From assembly GCF_003050785.1 (NCBI RefSeq), contig NZ_QAOH01000009.1, positions 1 to 64,000 on the forward strand: a stretch of DNA of 64,000 nt, written 5' to 3'. A model generated the notes under the pieces. The model had not been told where the DNA came from, did not search any database, and was given only the letters and a program-made list of their open reading frames with translations. The stretch is from Celeribacter persicus (GTDB lineage Bacteria; Pseudomonadota; Alphaproteobacteria; Rhodobacterales; Rhodobacteraceae). This document shows, piece after piece, positions 37,556-48,971 of the stretch (position 1 is the first letter of the stretch; each line of letters opens with the position of its first letter). The translations under genes and the position numbers were made by a program.

Positions 37556-37718
37556 GATGAATCCCTTTCGTTAATCACTGATCCATTGCGGAGATTTTGC
37601 GGGCCATGCCATATCGCGACAGAGGTGTCAAAGGCTTTTCCCTCAAAAAACCGTAAAGACGATGGTCTGTACGGTGGACGCAGGGTATGGGAAGAAAAAC
37701 CGGGGTGAAAGGGCCAAA

Positions 37719-38414
37719 ATGCGCGAAATCCGATTGCAGGGGGAACCGCCCGTTTCCGTGACGCTGCGCCGCTCTGCGCGGGCGCGGCGACTGTCTTTGC
37801 GCGTGTCGCGGCTCGATGGACGTGTGACGCTTTCGATGCCGCAGCGTTTGCCGGAGGCAGAAGCGATCGCCTTTGTGCAGGAAAAGCAGGACTGGATCCG
37901 CAAGCACCTTGCAGGGCGCAGCCCGGATCAGGTGCCGGTGTTTGGCGCGCGCCTGCCGTTTCTCGGTCAGGAGGTGGAGATCGTGCCGGGGCAGGGGCGG
38001 CGCGCGCAGCTCAGGGAAGGGGCGTTACAGGTGCCGGGCGGGCCGGAGAGCGTGGTGGCGCGTGTGCGGGCCTTCCTCAAGTTGGAGGCGCAGATGCGGC
38101 TGCGTGAGGCCTCTGATCGCTATGCTGGCGCGCTTGGTGTCGGTTATGGGCGGATCATGCTGCGCGATCCGCGTTCGCGCTGGGGGTCCTGCACCTCTGC
38201 GGGCAATCTCATGTATTCCTGGCGCTTGGTCATGGCGCCGCCCGAGGTGCTCGATTACGTTGCGGCGCATGAGATGGCGCACCGGCTGGAAATGAATCAT
38301 TCGGAGCGGTTCTGGGCGCATGTGGCGCGGCTGTGTCCCGGCCATAAGGTGCACCGAAACTGGTTGCGCACCGAAGGCGAGCGCCTGCATGGTTGGCGCT
38401 TCGAGACGGATTGA
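37719..38414 (+). CDS. YgjP-like zinc metallopeptidase domain protein
   Basis: This 231-residue protein has the M48-related YgjP/DUF45 domain with zinc motif YVAAHEMAHRLEMNHSERFW (HExxH plus a later His) and the preceding RSRWGSCTSAGNLMYSWRLV. Proteins of this group are predicted metal-dependent hydrolases with undefined targets. I start it at 37719 because the product then begins MREIRLQG, as usual. It is followed by the GntR gene after 31 bases. Confidence 0.88.
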   Translation: MREIRLQGEPPVSVTLRRSARARRLSLRVSRLDGRVTLSMPQRLPEAEAIAFVQEKQDWIRKHLAGRSPDQVPVFGARLPFLGQEVEIVPGQGRRAQLREGALQVPGGPESVVARVRAFLKLEAQMRLREASDRYAGALGVGYGRIMLRDPRSRWGSCTSAGNLMYSWRLVMAPPEVLDYVAAHEMAHRLEMNHSERFWAHVARLCPGHKVHRNWLRTEGERLHGWRFETD

Positions 38415-38427
38415 CCTTGCCTGTGTT

Positions 38428-38437
38428 TGTGATCACA
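38428..38437. promoter_or_regulatory. TGTGATCACA palindrome before the GntR gene
   Basis: This perfect 10-base palindrome ends 8 bases before the GntR start codon. The same sequence occurs in pairs upstream of sucC and sdhC. It is a plausible autoregulatory operator. Confidence 0.55.
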
Positions 38438-38445
38438 TTGCGCCC

Positions 38446-39099
38446 ATGATCCATCCGTCTCCCCGCCCGACCGACCATTCCACCGCTGCGCATGATCGTG
38501 TATACCGGGCGCTGCGTACCCGTATCATGCATGGCGAATTTCGCCCCGGAGAGGCACTTACGCTGCGTGGTATCGGCAAGATGTTCGACGTTTCCATGAC
38601 GCCCGCGCGCGAGGCGGTGCGGCGGCTGGTGGCGGATGGCGGGTTGAACCTCTCGGCCTCGGGACGCGTGACGACGCCGGAGCTTTCGAACGAGCGGATC
38701 GAAGAACTGGCCGCGATCCGGGCGCTGATCGAACCGGAACTGGCCTCACGGGCCCTGCCACGGGCGCATATTGCGCTGATCGACCGATTACAGGCGATCA
38801 ACAGCACGATTGCCGAGGCGGTCGCGAAACACGATGACGTGGGCTATATTCGCACCAATCTCGAATTTCACCGCACGCTCTACCTGCGGGCGCAGGCGCC
38901 TGCCATGCTGGCGTTGACGGAGACCGTCTGGCTGCAACTTGGGCCGACCATGCGGGCGCTTTATGCGCGGCTGAACCGCACGGAAGTGCCACATAATCAC
39001 CGTCTGATCGTGGCGGCGCTCCGGGCGGGGGATGAGCCGGGGTTACGCCTTGCGGTGCGCTCGGACGTGACCCAGGGGCTGCGGATGCTGGCGGTCTGA
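38446..39099 (+). CDS. GntR-family regulator with FCD domain
   Basis: This 217-residue regulator has an N-terminal winged helix (about 10-75; RVYRALRTRIMHGEFRPGEA, MFDVSMTPAREAVRRLVADG) and a C-terminal FadR/FCD helical domain. That domain has metal-ligand candidates in LEFHRTLY and NHRLIVAAL. FCD domains usually bind small carboxylates. The start at 38446 is the normal GntR N-terminus. Its upstream palindrome recurs at the sucCD and sdh promoters, so regulation of TCA-cycle genes is inferred. Confidence 0.9.
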   Translation: MIHPSPRPTDHSTAAHDRVYRALRTRIMHGEFRPGEALTLRGIGKMFDVSMTPAREAVRRLVADGGLNLSASGRVTTPELSNERIEELAAIRALIEPELASRALPRAHIALIDRLQAINSTIAEAVAKHDDVGYIRTNLEFHRTLYLRAQAPAMLALTETVWLQLGPTMRALYARLNRTEVPHNHRLIVAALRAGDEPGLRLAVRSDVTQGLRMLAV

Positions 39100-39210
39100 G
39101 ACCGGGCCTTGGCGCGCCGAAAAAAACGAAAAATTATCCCAAAACTGCGACGGAATTTTACGCGTCTTTCGTTCAACACATCAAGACGCATGAAAAGAGG
39201 TTGTTTATGC

Positions 39211-39425
39211 CCGGGTCGCACAGAGGAAGGCAGGCTGTTTGAACGGAGACTGGAGTGTTCAGTCGCCGGCAAAGGTGCTGCCTGTTTGTGATGGTCCCGG
39301 AGAGCTGACATGCGGAGAGTGGGGAATAAGATGCCCCGCTCTGGAATCCGGTCCCAGTCACCCCCCCCCCGATGAAGGACCGGAGAGAAGGGGACACCAG
39401 AGATGGTGCCCCTTCTCGCTTTTCT
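39211..39425 (+). ncRNA. Candidate structured RNA with four hairpins and a terminator
   Basis: The plus strand shows consecutive complementary arms. An irregular 90-base hairpin (CCGGG 39211-39215 with CCCGG 39296-39300, AGGCAG 39228 with CTGCCT 39278, GACTG 39248 with CAGTC 39260) comes first. A second stem pairs AGAGTGGGG (39316-39324) with CCCCGCTCT (39334-39342). A third pairs TCCGGTCC (39347-39354) with GGACCGGA (39377-39384) and has a ten-C run in its loop. A terminator follows. It matches no RNA family I know. It could be an independent small RNA or a leader of the downstream thioesterase gene. The 394-base gap (39100-39493) has no supported protein gene. Confidence 0.4.
39385..39425 (+). 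terminator. Strong intrinsic terminator
   Basis: GAGAAGGGG-A-CACC pairs with GGTG-CCCCTTCTC (13 pairs, one bulged A) around a 6-base loop and is followed by CGCTTTTCT. It ends the candidate RNA and lies 70 bases before the thioesterase start. Confidence 0.8.
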
Positions 39426-39434
39426 GACGGATGC

Positions 39435-39463
39435 TTGACCTTTTCTGCGGCGCAGAGTGTTCT
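39435..39463 (+). promoter_or_regulatory. Predicted promoter of the thioesterase gene
   Basis: TTGACC (39435-39440) and TGTTCT (39458-39463) are 17 bases apart and lie after the terminator, 31 bases before the ATG. A separate promoter here favours the upstream structure being its own transcript. Confidence 0.45.
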
Positions 39464-39493
39464 GTGCCAAGTGGAACAGGCGAGGGGACAGCC

Positions 39494-39964
39494 ATGGCGC
39501 GCTATCTGGAAATGACTGAAATGATGACGCCGGATTTGGCGAATTTTTCCGGTAAGGTGCATGGCGGCGCGTTATTACGGCTGCTCGATCTCGTCGCCTT
39601 TTCTTGTGCCTCGCGCTATTCGGGACAATATGCGGTGACGCTGTCGGTCGATCAGGTGATGTTCAAACAGCCGATTCATGTGGGCGAGTTGGTGCATTTT
39701 CGCGCGACGGTGAATTATGTCGGACGCACGTCGATGGAGATCGGCATTCGGGTCGAAGCGGAGAACATTCGCAGCCGTGAGGTGCGGCACACGAATTCCT
39801 GTTACTTTACCATGGTGGCGGTGGACGACAGTGGCAAGACCGTGGCGGTGCCGCAGTTCACACCGGAAACCGAGGTGGACAAGCAGCGCTGGCGAGCGGC
39901 GGAACTGCGCAAGGAGTTGCGCCGAGAACATGCCAAGCGACTGGAAGAGGCCGCGAAGGGCTAA
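39494..39964 (+). CDS. Acyl-CoA thioesterase (YciA/BACH hotdog family)
   Basis: This 156-residue hotdog thioesterase has GKVHGGALLRLLDLVAFSCA near the N-terminus, VTLSVDQVMFKQPIHVGELV in the middle and a basic, helical C-terminal tail. The family hydrolyses medium- to long-chain or short acyl-CoA esters; the preferred chain is not readable. The ATG at 39494 follows GAGGGGAC. It faces lpdA across a shared terminator. Confidence 0.9.
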   Translation: MARYLEMTEMMTPDLANFSGKVHGGALLRLLDLVAFSCASRYSGQYAVTLSVDQVMFKQPIHVGELVHFRATVNYVGRTSMEIGIRVEAENIRSREVRHTNSCYFTMVAVDDSGKTVAVPQFTPETEVDKQRWRAAELRKELRREHAKRLEEAAKG

Positions 39965-39965
39965 A

Positions 39966-39998
39966 TAAAAAAGGCGCTCGTCGGAGCGCCTTTTCCTT
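39966..39998. terminator. Bidirectional terminator between the thioesterase gene and lpdA
   Basis: AAGGCGCTC-GTCG-GAGCGCCTT (39971-39992) is flanked by an A-tract on the left and a T-tract on the right, so it can serve both converging transcripts. Confidence 0.85.
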
Positions 39999-40015
39999 TG
40001 CAGGGTCTAAGGGGA

Positions 40016-41410
40016 TCAGGCGTGGATCGCGCCGTCACCACAGGCCAGAGCCGCCTCGCGCACCGCTTCGGAGAAGGTCGGGTGGGCGTGGCAGGTGAGC
40101 GCGATGTCCTGCGCCGAGGCTCCGAATTCCATCGCCACACAGATCTCGTGGATCAGATCGCCGGCGCCCGGGCCGATGATGTGACAACCGAGCACGCGGT
40201 CGGTGTCTTTATCGACGATCAGCTTCACGAAGCCCTCACCCTGATGCACGGCTTTGGCGCGGGCGTTGCCCATGAAGGAGAATTTGCCGACCTTGATGGC
40301 GCGGCCTTCTTCCTTGAGCCGCTGCTCGGTCTTGCCGACGGAGGCGACTTCCGGCGTGGTGTAGATCACGCCGGGGATCACGTCGTAGTTCACGTGGCCA
40401 TGTTTGCCTGCCAGCACCTCAGCGACGGCCATGCCTTCGTCTTCGGCCTTGTGCGCCAGCATCGGGCCCACGATGGCGTCGCCGATGGCGTAGATGCCCG
40501 GCACGTTGGTGGCCCAATGCGCGTCGGTCTTGATCTGGCCGCGCGGGGTAAACTCGACGCCGAGGGCTTCGAGCCCCAGACCGTCGGTGAAGGGTTTGCG
40601 GCCGGTGGCGACGAGAACGACGTCGGCATCGAGCGTGTGCTCGCTGTCGTCTTTCTTCAGCTTGTAGTTCACTTTTGCCTTGGTTTTCGTGGCTTCAACG
40701 CCCGACACGGCAGCGCCGAGGATGAAATTGAAGCCTTGCTTGCCAAGGATTTTCTGGAACTGGCGCTGAACCTCGCCGTCCATGCCGGGGGTGATGAAAT
40801 CCATGTATTCCACCACGGTCACTTCGGCACCGAGACGGGCGTAGACCGACCCGAGTTCCAGCCCGATCACACCCGCGCCGATGACGACCATTTTCTTCGG
40901 GATTTTCGGCAGCGACAGAGCGCCAGTCGAGTCCACCACGATGCCCTTGTCATTGTCGACCTCAACACCCGGCAGGGCGGTCGGGACAGACCCGGAAGCG
41001 ACGATGATGTTCTTGGCCTCATGGACCTCTTCGCCGACTTTCACCTTGCCGACAGCCGGGATGGACCCCCAGCCCTTGAGCCAGGCGATCTTGTTCTTTT
41101 TGAACAGGAATTCAATGCCGCCGGTGTTCTGGCCGATGACGTCGTCCTTGTATTTCTTCATCTGGTCCCAGTCGACGGACGGGGATTTGCCCTTGAGACC
41201 CATGTCGGCGAAATTATGCTCTGCCTCATGTAGCATGTGCGAGGCGTGCAGCAGCGCTTTCGAGGGGATACAGCCGACGTTGAGGCAGGTGCCGCCCAGC
41301 GTTTCGCGGCCTTCGACCACGGCGGTCTTGAGGCCCAGTTGGGCGCAGCGGATGGCGCAGACGTAGCCGCCGGGGCCAGCGCCGATGATGATGACGTCAT
41401 AAGATGCCAT
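40016..41410 (-). CDS. lpdA: Dihydrolipoyl dehydrogenase (E3)
   Basis: This 464-residue flavoprotein reoxidises the lipoyl arm of the 2-oxoglutarate dehydrogenase complex (and possibly others) with NAD. It has the FAD motif [15 protein letters not shown], redox-active Cys42 and Cys47 in [16 protein letters not shown] motif [20 protein letters not shown] and the C-terminal His-Glu pair in [15 protein letters not shown] start it at 41410; the upstream open frame runs antisense-like through another gene. It ends the odh operon. Confidence 0.96.
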   Translation of the reverse strand: MASYDVIIIGAGPGGYVCAIRCAQLGLKTAVVEGRETLGGTCLNVGCIPSKALLHASHMLHEAEHNFADMGLKGKSPSVDWDQMKKYKDDVIGQNTGGIEFLFKKNKIAWLKGWGSIPAVGKVKVGEEVHEAKNIIVASGSVPTALPGVEVDNDKGIVVDSTGALSLPKIPKKMVVIGAGVIGLELGSVYARLGAEVTVVEYMDFITPGMDGEVQRQFQKILGKQGFNFILGAAVSGVEATKTKAKVNYKLKKDDSEHTLDADVVLVATGRKPFTDGLGLEALGVEFTPRGQIKTDAHWATNVPGIYAIGDAIVGPMLAHKAEDEGMAVAEVLAGKHGHVNYDVIPGVIYTTPEVASVGKTEQRLKEEGRAIKVGKFSFMGNARAKAVHQGEGFVKLIVDKDTDRVLGCHIIGPGAGDLIHEICVAMEFGASAQDIALTCHAHPTFSEAVREAALACGDGAIHA

Positions 41411-41442
41411 GGTCTTCTCCTTGGTCAGTATCTTGAGCCCGC

Positions 41443-41838
41443 TCAGATCAGCGCGGCGATGAACAGAATGGCGCAGCAGGTCATGGCGAGCATCCAGATG
41501 TAGCTCCGCCACGGCTGCCAGCCGAGGGCATAGGCGGGCACGTAGAGCACCCTTGCGATCAGATAGACCCAGGCCATGCCGAGGGTGAGGGCACTCGACT
41601 GATCCGTCAGGTGGATCAGGAACACGCCCGCGGCGAAGAAGGGGAACATCTGAATGTGATTGTCGTAGGCGCGCAGCATCCGGCTCGTGGTCTTGCGCAT
41701 CTCGCGGCTTGGCGCCCGGTCGCGGGGCGAGGTGGTGTAGCCCGGCCCCAGATCGACATTCGCCATGTAAGAGGCCACCACGAATTGCGCGATGTGCAAA
41801 AGGCCTGCGAGGGCGAGGAGGGTGAGGAGGGGGGTCAT
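41443..41838 (-). CDS. MAPEG family membrane protein
   Basis: This 131-residue protein has four predicted membrane helices (about 3-24, 57-80, 83-104 and 110-130). The MAPEG motif is in the loop before helix 2: [25 protein letters not shown] proteins conjugate glutathione or reduce peroxides in eukaryotes; bacterial substrates are largely unknown. It lies between a small unknown gene and lpdA inside the odh operon, an arrangement I associate with Rhodobacteraceae. Confidence 0.88.
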   Translation of the reverse strand: MTPLLTLLALAGLLHIAQFVVASYMANVDLGPGYTTSPRDRAPSREMRKTTSRMLRAYDNHIQMFPFFAAGVFLIHLTDQSSALTLGMAWVYLIARVLYVPAYALGWQPWRSYIWMLAMTCCAILFIAALI

Positions 41839-42272
41839 TCCAAGCCATCCGCCAGAGCTATGAACAGCGACCGCAGAGGGCGCAACGACTCTGAATTAGG
41901 CGCTAAAACCCATTGTGCGCACCCTTGCCCAATTTCGTTTAATAGATTGGGAGACGAGTCTTGGAGGGTCTCATAGAAATCCATAATCGGGACCCGTTCG
42001 CGAATTTCTTCGTTGCCGAAGCCTAGTGCTTTGAGAGCAAAAATCGCAGCATTTTCTTTGTTTGCTGTCGCCAAGCGGATGAAGTGATCGCAAAAAACTA
42101 GGGCGAAGACACCACTTGCAGCGATGTATCCGTCACTGGACTGGTCTCCCTTGAAGGCCGCGCTGACATCGGCCAAGAGCATTAGTGCCCCTTCGGCGCA
42201 CCAATGGTCCGGTTCATTCGATGAGAAGTGTTCAACTCCCACCTCCTCGAAAGCCGAAGCCAGCGCATCCAT
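41835..42272 (-). CDS. Hypothetical protein inside the 2-oxoglutarate dehydrogenase operon
   Basis: I do not recognise this 145-residue protein. It is acidic and probably all-helical, without signal peptide or membrane helix; residues 20-45 and 55-100 look like amphipathic helices. It starts four bases after the odhB stop and overlaps the MAPEG start by four bases, so it is almost certainly translated from the odh mRNA. Its DNA is clearly more AT-rich than its neighbours, which suggests acquisition. No function is proposed. Confidence 0.7.
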   Translation of the reverse strand: MDALASAFEEVGVEHFSSNEPDHWCAEGALMLLADVSAAFKGDQSSDGYIAASGVFALVFCDHFIRLATANKENAAIFALKALGFGNEEIRERVPIMDFYETLQDSSPNLLNEIGQGCAQWVLAPNSESLRPLRSLFIALADGLE

Positions 42273-42276
42273 AGTC

Positions 42277-43782
<1,506 letters not shown>

Positions 43783-43786
43783 GTGA

Positions 43787-46747
43787 TTACCCTTCGATAT
43801 TGAGCGCATCGTTCACGAGCGCCGTTTGTTGTGCTTTGTGCTGAGACGCCAGACCCGTGGCGGGCGAGGCGGAGGCGGCACGTCCGGCATAGACCGGGCG
43901 CGTGTGCTTGGCGCCGATGCGCGTCAGCACCCATTCGATATTCGGCTCGACAAAGGTCCAGCCGCCCTGATTCTTCGGCTCTTCCTGACACCAGACGATC
44001 TCGGCCTGTTTGAAGCGTTCGAGTTCCTTGACCATGGAGAGGGCCGGGAACGGGTAGAACTGTTCGAGGCGCAGGATATAGGTGTCGTCCTTGCCAGCGG
44101 CATCGCGGGCCTCCAGAAGGTCGTAATAGACCTTGCCGGAGCAGATCACGACGCGCTTGATGTCCTTGTCCGCCTTGAGTTTCAGCTCGGATTTCGCGGT
44201 GCCGAAATTGGCATCGGCATCGTCCCAGAGAACGCGGTGGAAGGAAGAGCCTTCGAGGAAATCCTTCGCGGTCGAGGTCGCCAACTTGTGACGCAGAAGC
44301 GATTTCGGTGTCATCAGCACGAGCGGTTTGCGGTAGGAGCGGTGCAACTGGCGACGCAGGATATGGAAGTAGTTCGCGGGCGTCGTGCAGTTCGCGACGA
44401 TCCAGTTGTCCTCGGCGGACATTTGCAGGAAACGCTCCAGACGGGCGGAGGAGTGCTCCGGGCCCTGACCTTCGAATCCGTGCGGCAGAAGCATCACGAG
44501 ACCGGACATCCGCAGCCATTTGCGTTCGCCCGAGGAGATGAACTGGTCGAACATGATCTGCGCGCCGTTGGCGAAGTCGCCGAACTGGGCTTCCCACATC
44601 ACGAGCGCATTCGGTTCGGCCAGCGAGTAGCCATATTCGAACCCGAGCACGGCATATTCCGAGAGCATCGAGTCGATGACCTCGTAATGCGCTTGGCCCT
44701 CCCGGATATGGTTGAGCGGGTAGTAGCGCTCTTCGGATTTCTGGTCGATCAGGCCGGAGTGGCGCTGGGAGAAGGTGCCGCGGGTCGAATCCTGACCGGC
44801 GAGACGTACCGGATAGCCTTCGGACAGCAACGAGCCGAACGCTAGCGCTTCACCGGTCGCCCAGTCGAACCCTTCACCGGTTTCGAACATATGCGCCTTG
44901 GCTTCGAGTTGACGGGCCACGGTTTTGTGGATGTTGAACTCTTCCGGCGCGGTGCTCAAAGCACGCCCCACCTGAGCCATGGTCTCTTCCGAAATGGCGG
45001 TCTGGCCGCGCTGATACTCTTCGCCCTCTTTGTCGAGGTGCGACCAGCGACCGTCGAGCCAGTCGGCCTTGTTCGGTTTGAACGTCTTCCCGGCTTCGAA
45101 CTCTTCATTCAAAAGCGCCTGGAACGCGGCTTTCATGTCCTCGATCTCGCCCTCGGGGATGAGACCATCGGCCACGAGGCGTTCGGTGTAAAGCTGAAGC
45201 GTGGTCTTGTGCCGCTTGATGTTGGTGTACATCTGCGGGTTGGTGAACATCGGCTCGTCGCCTTCGTTGTGACCGAAGCGGCGGTAGCAGAAGATGTCGA
45301 TGACCACATCCTTGTGGAATTTCTGACGGAACTCGGTTGCCACTTTCGCGGCGTGCACCACGGCCTCCGGATCGTCGCCGTTGACGTGGAAGATCGGGGC
45401 TTCCACCATCAGCGCGATGTCGGTCGGGTAGGGCGAGGAACGCGAAAAGTGCGGCGCGGTGGTGAAACCGATCTGGTTATTCACCACGATGTGGATTGTG
45501 CCCCCGGTGCGGTGACCGCGCAGGCCTGAGAGGCCGAAGCATTCCGCGACCACACCCTGACCGGCGAAGGCCGCGTCACCATGGAGCAGCACCGGAATAA
45601 CCGTGTGACGGTCCTTATCGTTGTTCTGATCGGTCTTGGCGCGCGCCTTGCCGAGCACGACCGGGTTCACCGCCTCAAGGTGCGAGGGGTTGGCGGTCAA
45701 GCTGAGGTGGACCTTGTTGCCGTCGAACTCACGGTCGGAGGAGGCGCCAAGGTGATATTTCACGTCACCGGAACCGTCCACGTCCTCGGGTTTGAAGGAG
45801 CCGCCCTGGAATTCGTTGAAGATCGCGCGGTAGGGTTTCGACAGAACGTTGGCGAGCACGGACAGGCGGCCACGGTGGGGCATACCGATCACGACCTCTT
45901 TCGCGCCGAGGCTGCCGCCGCGTTTGATGATCTGTTCCATGGCGGGGATCAGCGCTTCGCCACCGTCGAGGCCGAAGCGTTTGGTGCCCATGTATTTCAC
46001 ATGAAGGAATTTCTCGAAGCCCTCGGCCTCGACCAGCTTGTTCAGGATGGCGCGGCGGCCGTTCTTGGTGAACTGAATTTCCTTGCCGAAACCTTCGATG
46101 CGCTCTTTCAGCCAGCCCGCTTCTTCCGGGTTGGAGATGTGCATGTATTGCAGCGCGAAAGTGCCACAATAGGTGCGCTTGAGCACGTCGAGAATCTGAC
46201 GCATGGAGGCGTGGGTCAGCCCAAGCACATTGTCGATGAAGATCGGGCGATCCATGTCGGCTTCGGTAAAACCGTAGGAGCGCGGATCGAGTTCCGGGTG
46301 CGGTTCCGTGGCATGCATTTTCAGCGGATCGAGATCGGCGATCAGATGGCCGCGAATACGATAGGCGCGGATGATCATGATCGCGCGTACCGAGTCGAGC
46401 ACAGCGCGTTTGACCTGATCCTCGGAGACGGCAACGCCCTTCTCGACGGCCTTTTCCTTGATCTTCTTCTCGGCGGCGACCGGTTCGGCCCATTGACCGT
46501 CGAGCGCGTGGGTCAGGTCGTCATTCGGCACCGGTGGCCAGTCCATGCGCGCCCAGGAAGGTCCCGCCGCTTCTGCGGTGACATCGTTCGCGGCATCGCC
46601 CAGGGATTGAAAGAATTCCGCCCAGGATGCATCGACCGACGCGGGGTCCTGTACGTAATTCGCGTAGACCTGTTCGAGGTATTCCGCGTTATGCCCCTGC
46701 ATGAAGGAAGAGGCGTGAAAAATGTCGTTCGGGGATTGGTCGTTCAT
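43787..46747 (-). CDS. odhA: 2-oxoglutarate dehydrogenase E1
   Basis: This 986-residue thiamine diphosphate enzyme decarboxylates 2-oxoglutarate and succinylates the E2 lipoyl arm. It shows the E1o N-terminus ([20 protein letters not shown]), [20 protein letters not shown], the TPP/metal region [19 protein letters not shown] with [10 protein letters not shown], and [13 protein letters not shown]. The ATG at 46747 has AAGG 8 bases upstream; an ATG two codons earlier has too short a spacing. It precedes odhB in the operon. Confidence 0.95.
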   Translation of the reverse strand: MNDQSPNDIFHASSFMQGHNAEYLEQVYANYVQDPASVDASWAEFFQSLGDAANDVTAEAAGPSWARMDWPPVPNDDLTHALDGQWAEPVAAEKKIKEKAVEKGVAVSEDQVKRAVLDSVRAIMIIRAYRIRGHLIADLDPLKMHATEPHPELDPRSYGFTEADMDRPIFIDNVLGLTHASMRQILDVLKRTYCGTFALQYMHISNPEEAGWLKERIEGFGKEIQFTKNGRRAILNKLVEAEGFEKFLHVKYMGTKRFGLDGGEALIPAMEQIIKRGGSLGAKEVVIGMPHRGRLSVLANVLSKPYRAIFNEFQGGSFKPEDVDGSGDVKYHLGASSDREFDGNKVHLSLTANPSHLEAVNPVVLGKARAKTDQNNDKDRHTVIPVLLHGDAAFAGQGVVAECFGLSGLRGHRTGGTIHIVVNNQIGFTTAPHFSRSSPYPTDIALMVEAPIFHVNGDDPEAVVHAAKVATEFRQKFHKDVVIDIFCYRRFGHNEGDEPMFTNPQMYTNIKRHKTTLQLYTERLVADGLIPEGEIEDMKAAFQALLNEEFEAGKTFKPNKADWLDGRWSHLDKEGEEYQRGQTAISEETMAQVGRALSTAPEEFNIHKTVARQLEAKAHMFETGEGFDWATGEALAFGSLLSEGYPVRLAGQDSTRGTFSQRHSGLIDQKSEERYYPLNHIREGQAHYEVIDSMLSEYAVLGFEYGYSLAEPNALVMWEAQFGDFANGAQIMFDQFISSGERKWLRMSGLVMLLPHGFEGQGPEHSSARLERFLQMSAEDNWIVANCTTPANYFHILRRQLHRSYRKPLVLMTPKSLLRHKLATSTAKDFLEGSSFHRVLWDDADANFGTAKSELKLKADKDIKRVVICSGKVYYDLLEARDAAGKDDTYILRLEQFYPFPALSMVKELERFKQAEIVWCQEEPKNQGGWTFVEPNIEWVLTRIGAKHTRPVYAGRAASASPATGLASQHKAQQTALVNDALNIEG

Positions 46748-46812
46748 CGTCATGACCTTGCTTGGGGTGCGTTTCCGTTTAGTGGCAGGTACGCGTCGCC
46801 TTATGTGGGTAT

Positions 46813-46842
46813 GCCTGCGCCCTTCTCTCAAAGGGCGCAGGC
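46813..46842. other. 10-base-pair hairpin between sucD and odhA
   Basis: GCCTGCGCCC and GGGCGCAGGC are perfectly complementary around a 10-base loop in the 137-base gap. No U-tract follows on the reverse strand. It could be a processing or attenuation element that separates sucCD from odhAB expression. Confidence 0.5.
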
Positions 46843-46884
46843 GTTATTGTCAAATCGCATCGCCGTGAGGCGAGCGGGGCGCGT

Positions 46885-47772
46885 TCAGCCCTTGGCAATC
46901 GCCGCCTGCACAGCTTCGCCAAGAGTGGCGGGGCTGTCGGCGACGACGATGCCTGCGGATTTCATCGCTTCGATCTTTGATTCCGCATCGCCTTTGCCAC
47001 CGGCGACGATGGCGCCTGCGTGGCCCATGCGGCGGCCCGGAGGGGCGGTGCGACCGGCGATGAAACCGGCAACCGGCTTCCAGCGGCCTTTTTTCTTTTG
47101 TTCGGCGAGGAACTCGGCGGCTTCTTCTTCGGCAGAACCGCCGATCTCACCGATCATGATGATCGACTGGGTTTCCGGATCGTCGAGGAACATGTCGAGG
47201 ACGTCGATGTGCTCGGTGCCTTTGATCGGGTCGCCGCCGATGCCCACGGCGGTGGACTGGCCAAGGCCCAGATCGGAGGTCTGTTTCACAGCCTCGTAGG
47301 TCAGTGTGCCGGAGCGGGAGACCACACCGACGGAACCGCGACGGTGGATGTGACCCGGCATGATGCCGATTTTGCAGGCGTCCGGGGTGATGACACCCGG
47401 GCAGTTCGGGCCGATCAGGCGCGAGTTGCTGTCCATCAGGGCGCGTTTCACCTTCATCATGTCGAGCACCGGAATGCCCTCGGTGATGCAGATGATCAGT
47501 TCCATCTCGGCGTCGATGGCCTCAAGGATCGAATCCGCTGCGAAGGGCGGCGGCACGTAGATCACGGAAGCATTGGCTTCGGTTTTCGCCTTGGCTTCGT
47601 GCACGGAGTTGAAGACCGGCAGGCCGAGGTGTTCAGCGCCACCTTTGCCCGGGGTCACGCCGCCGACCATTTTGGTGCCGTAAGCGATGGCTTGTTCCGA
47701 GTGGAAGGTGCCCTGCGAGCCGGTGAAGCCCTGACAGATGACTTTGGTGTTTTCGTTAACGAGAATTGCCAT
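46885..47772 (-). CDS. sucD: Succinyl-CoA synthetase alpha subunit
   Basis: This 295-residue subunit carries the phospho-histidine and CoA site of the enzyme that makes ATP or GTP from succinyl-CoA. It has [20 protein letters not shown] at the N-terminus, [11 protein letters not shown], and the phosphohistidine segment [20 protein letters not shown]. It starts five bases after sucC. Confidence 0.96.
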   Translation of the reverse strand: MAILVNENTKVICQGFTGSQGTFHSEQAIAYGTKMVGGVTPGKGGAEHLGLPVFNSVHEAKAKTEANASVIYVPPPFAADSILEAIDAEMELIICITEGIPVLDMMKVKRALMDSNSRLIGPNCPGVITPDACKIGIMPGHIHRRGSVGVVSRSGTLTYEAVKQTSDLGLGQSTAVGIGGDPIKGTEHIDVLDMFLDDPETQSIIMIGEIGGSAEEEAAEFLAEQKKKGRWKPVAGFIAGRTAPPGRRMGHAGAIVAGGKGDAESKIEAMKSAGIVVADSPATLGEAVQAAIAKG

Positions 47773-47777
47773 GTCTG

Positions 47778-48971
47778 TTAGCCCTTCACTGCTTTCACGA
47801 TTTTCTGGGCGCCGTCTTTGAGATCGTCCGCCGCGATCACGTCGAGGCCGGAGTTGTTGATGATCTCTTTGCCGAGCTCCACGTTGGTGCCTTCGAGACG
47901 GACGACGAGCGGAACCTTGAGGCCCACTTCTTTCACGGCCGCGATCACGCCTTCGGCGATGATATCGCAGCGCATGATGCCGCCGAAGATGTTCACGAGG
48001 ATGCCTTTAACGTTCTCGTCGGAGGTGATGATCTTGAACGCTTCGGTCACTTTCTCTTTGGTCGCACCGCCGCCCACGTCGAGGAAGTTAGCGGGTTCTG
48101 CGCCGTAGAGTTTGATGATGTCCATGGTGGCCATCGCGAGACCCGCGCCGTTCACCATGCAGCCGATCTCACCGTCAAGCGCGATGTAGTTCAGGTCGTG
48201 CTGGGAGGCGGCGAGTTCTTTCGGGTCTTCTTCGGTCTCGTCGCGCAGGCCGACGATGTCCGGGTGACGGTAGAGCGCGTTGCCGTCGAAGCCCGCTTTA
48301 CAGTCGAGACATTTCAGGTCGCCCGTGTCGGTCACGATCAGCGGGTTGATTTCCAGCATCTCCATGTCCTTGTCGACGAAGAGACGGTAGAGGTTCGAAA
48401 TCAGCTGCGCACATTGCTTGATCTGCTTGCCTTCGAGGCCCAGAGCGAATGCGACGCGGCGGCCGTGGAAGCCCTGAAGGCCGGTCGCGGGGTCGATGGA
48501 GAAGGAGAGGATTTTTTCCGGGGTTTTCTCGGCGACTTCCTCGATGTCCATGCCGCCCTCGGTCGAGGCTACGATGGAGACGCGGGAGGACTGGCGGTCG
48601 ACGAGCAGGGCGAGGTACAGTTCGCGTTCGATGTCGGAGCCGTCTTCGATGTAGATGCGGTTCACCTGTTTTCCAGCGGGGCCGGTCTGGTGCGTGACCA
48701 GCGTGTGACCGAGCATGCGGTTGGCTTCTTCCGCTGCTTCTTCGACGGATTTGGCAAGGCGCACGCCGCCTTTTTCACCTGCGCCGGATTCCTTGAAAGA
48801 GCCTTTGCCGCGGCCACCGGCGTGGATTTGCGCTTTCACGACCCACAGCGGACCGTCGAGCTCGCCCGCCGCGGTTTTCGCGTCGGCTGCGTTGAGAACG
48901 ACACGCCCGTCGGAGACCGGGGCACCGTATTCCTTGAGAAGGGCTTTCGCCTGATACTCGTGGATGTTCAT
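47778..48971 (-). CDS. sucC: Succinyl-CoA synthetase beta subunit
   Basis: This 397-residue ATP-grasp subunit binds the nucleotide. The N-terminus [19 protein letters not shown], the nucleotide loop [14 protein letters not shown] and [20 protein letters not shown] are diagnostic. It opens the sucCD-odhAB-lpdA cluster. Its upstream region contains two TGTGATCACA palindromes. Confidence 0.96.
   Translation of the reverse strand: MNIHEYQAKALLKEYGAPVSDGRVVLNAADAKTAAGELDGPLWVVKAQIHAGGRGKGSFKESGAGEKGGVRLAKSVEEAAEEANRMLGHTLVTHQTGPAGKQVNRIYIEDGSDIERELYLALLVDRQSSRVSIVASTEGGMDIEEVAEKTPEKILSFSIDPATGLQGFHGRRVAFALGLEGKQIKQCAQLISNLYRLFVDKDMEMLEINPLIVTDTGDLKCLDCKAGFDGNALYRHPDIVGLRDETEEDPKELAASQHDLNYIALDGEIGCMVNGAGLAMATMDIIKLYGAEPANFLDVGGGATKEKVTEAFKIITSDENVKGILVNIFGGIMRCDIIAEGVIAAVKEVGLKVPLVVRLEGTNVELGKEIINNSGLDVIAADDLKDGAQKIVKAVKG

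Noticed and set aside
39211-39425. 6S RNA, SRP RNA, RNase P RNA or tmRNA
   Set aside because: The diagnostic sequences of SRP RNA, RNase P and tmRNA are absent, and the fold is several separate hairpins instead of one long 6S-type helix.
40016-41848. 610-residue lpdA with an N-terminal extension
   Set aside because: The extension overlaps the MAPEG gene in another frame; the true lpdA begins at 41410 with the FAD motif.
45581-47299. 572-codon plus-strand frame opposite odhA and sucD
   Set aside because: It crosses the ends of two certain genes on the other strand and has no motif.
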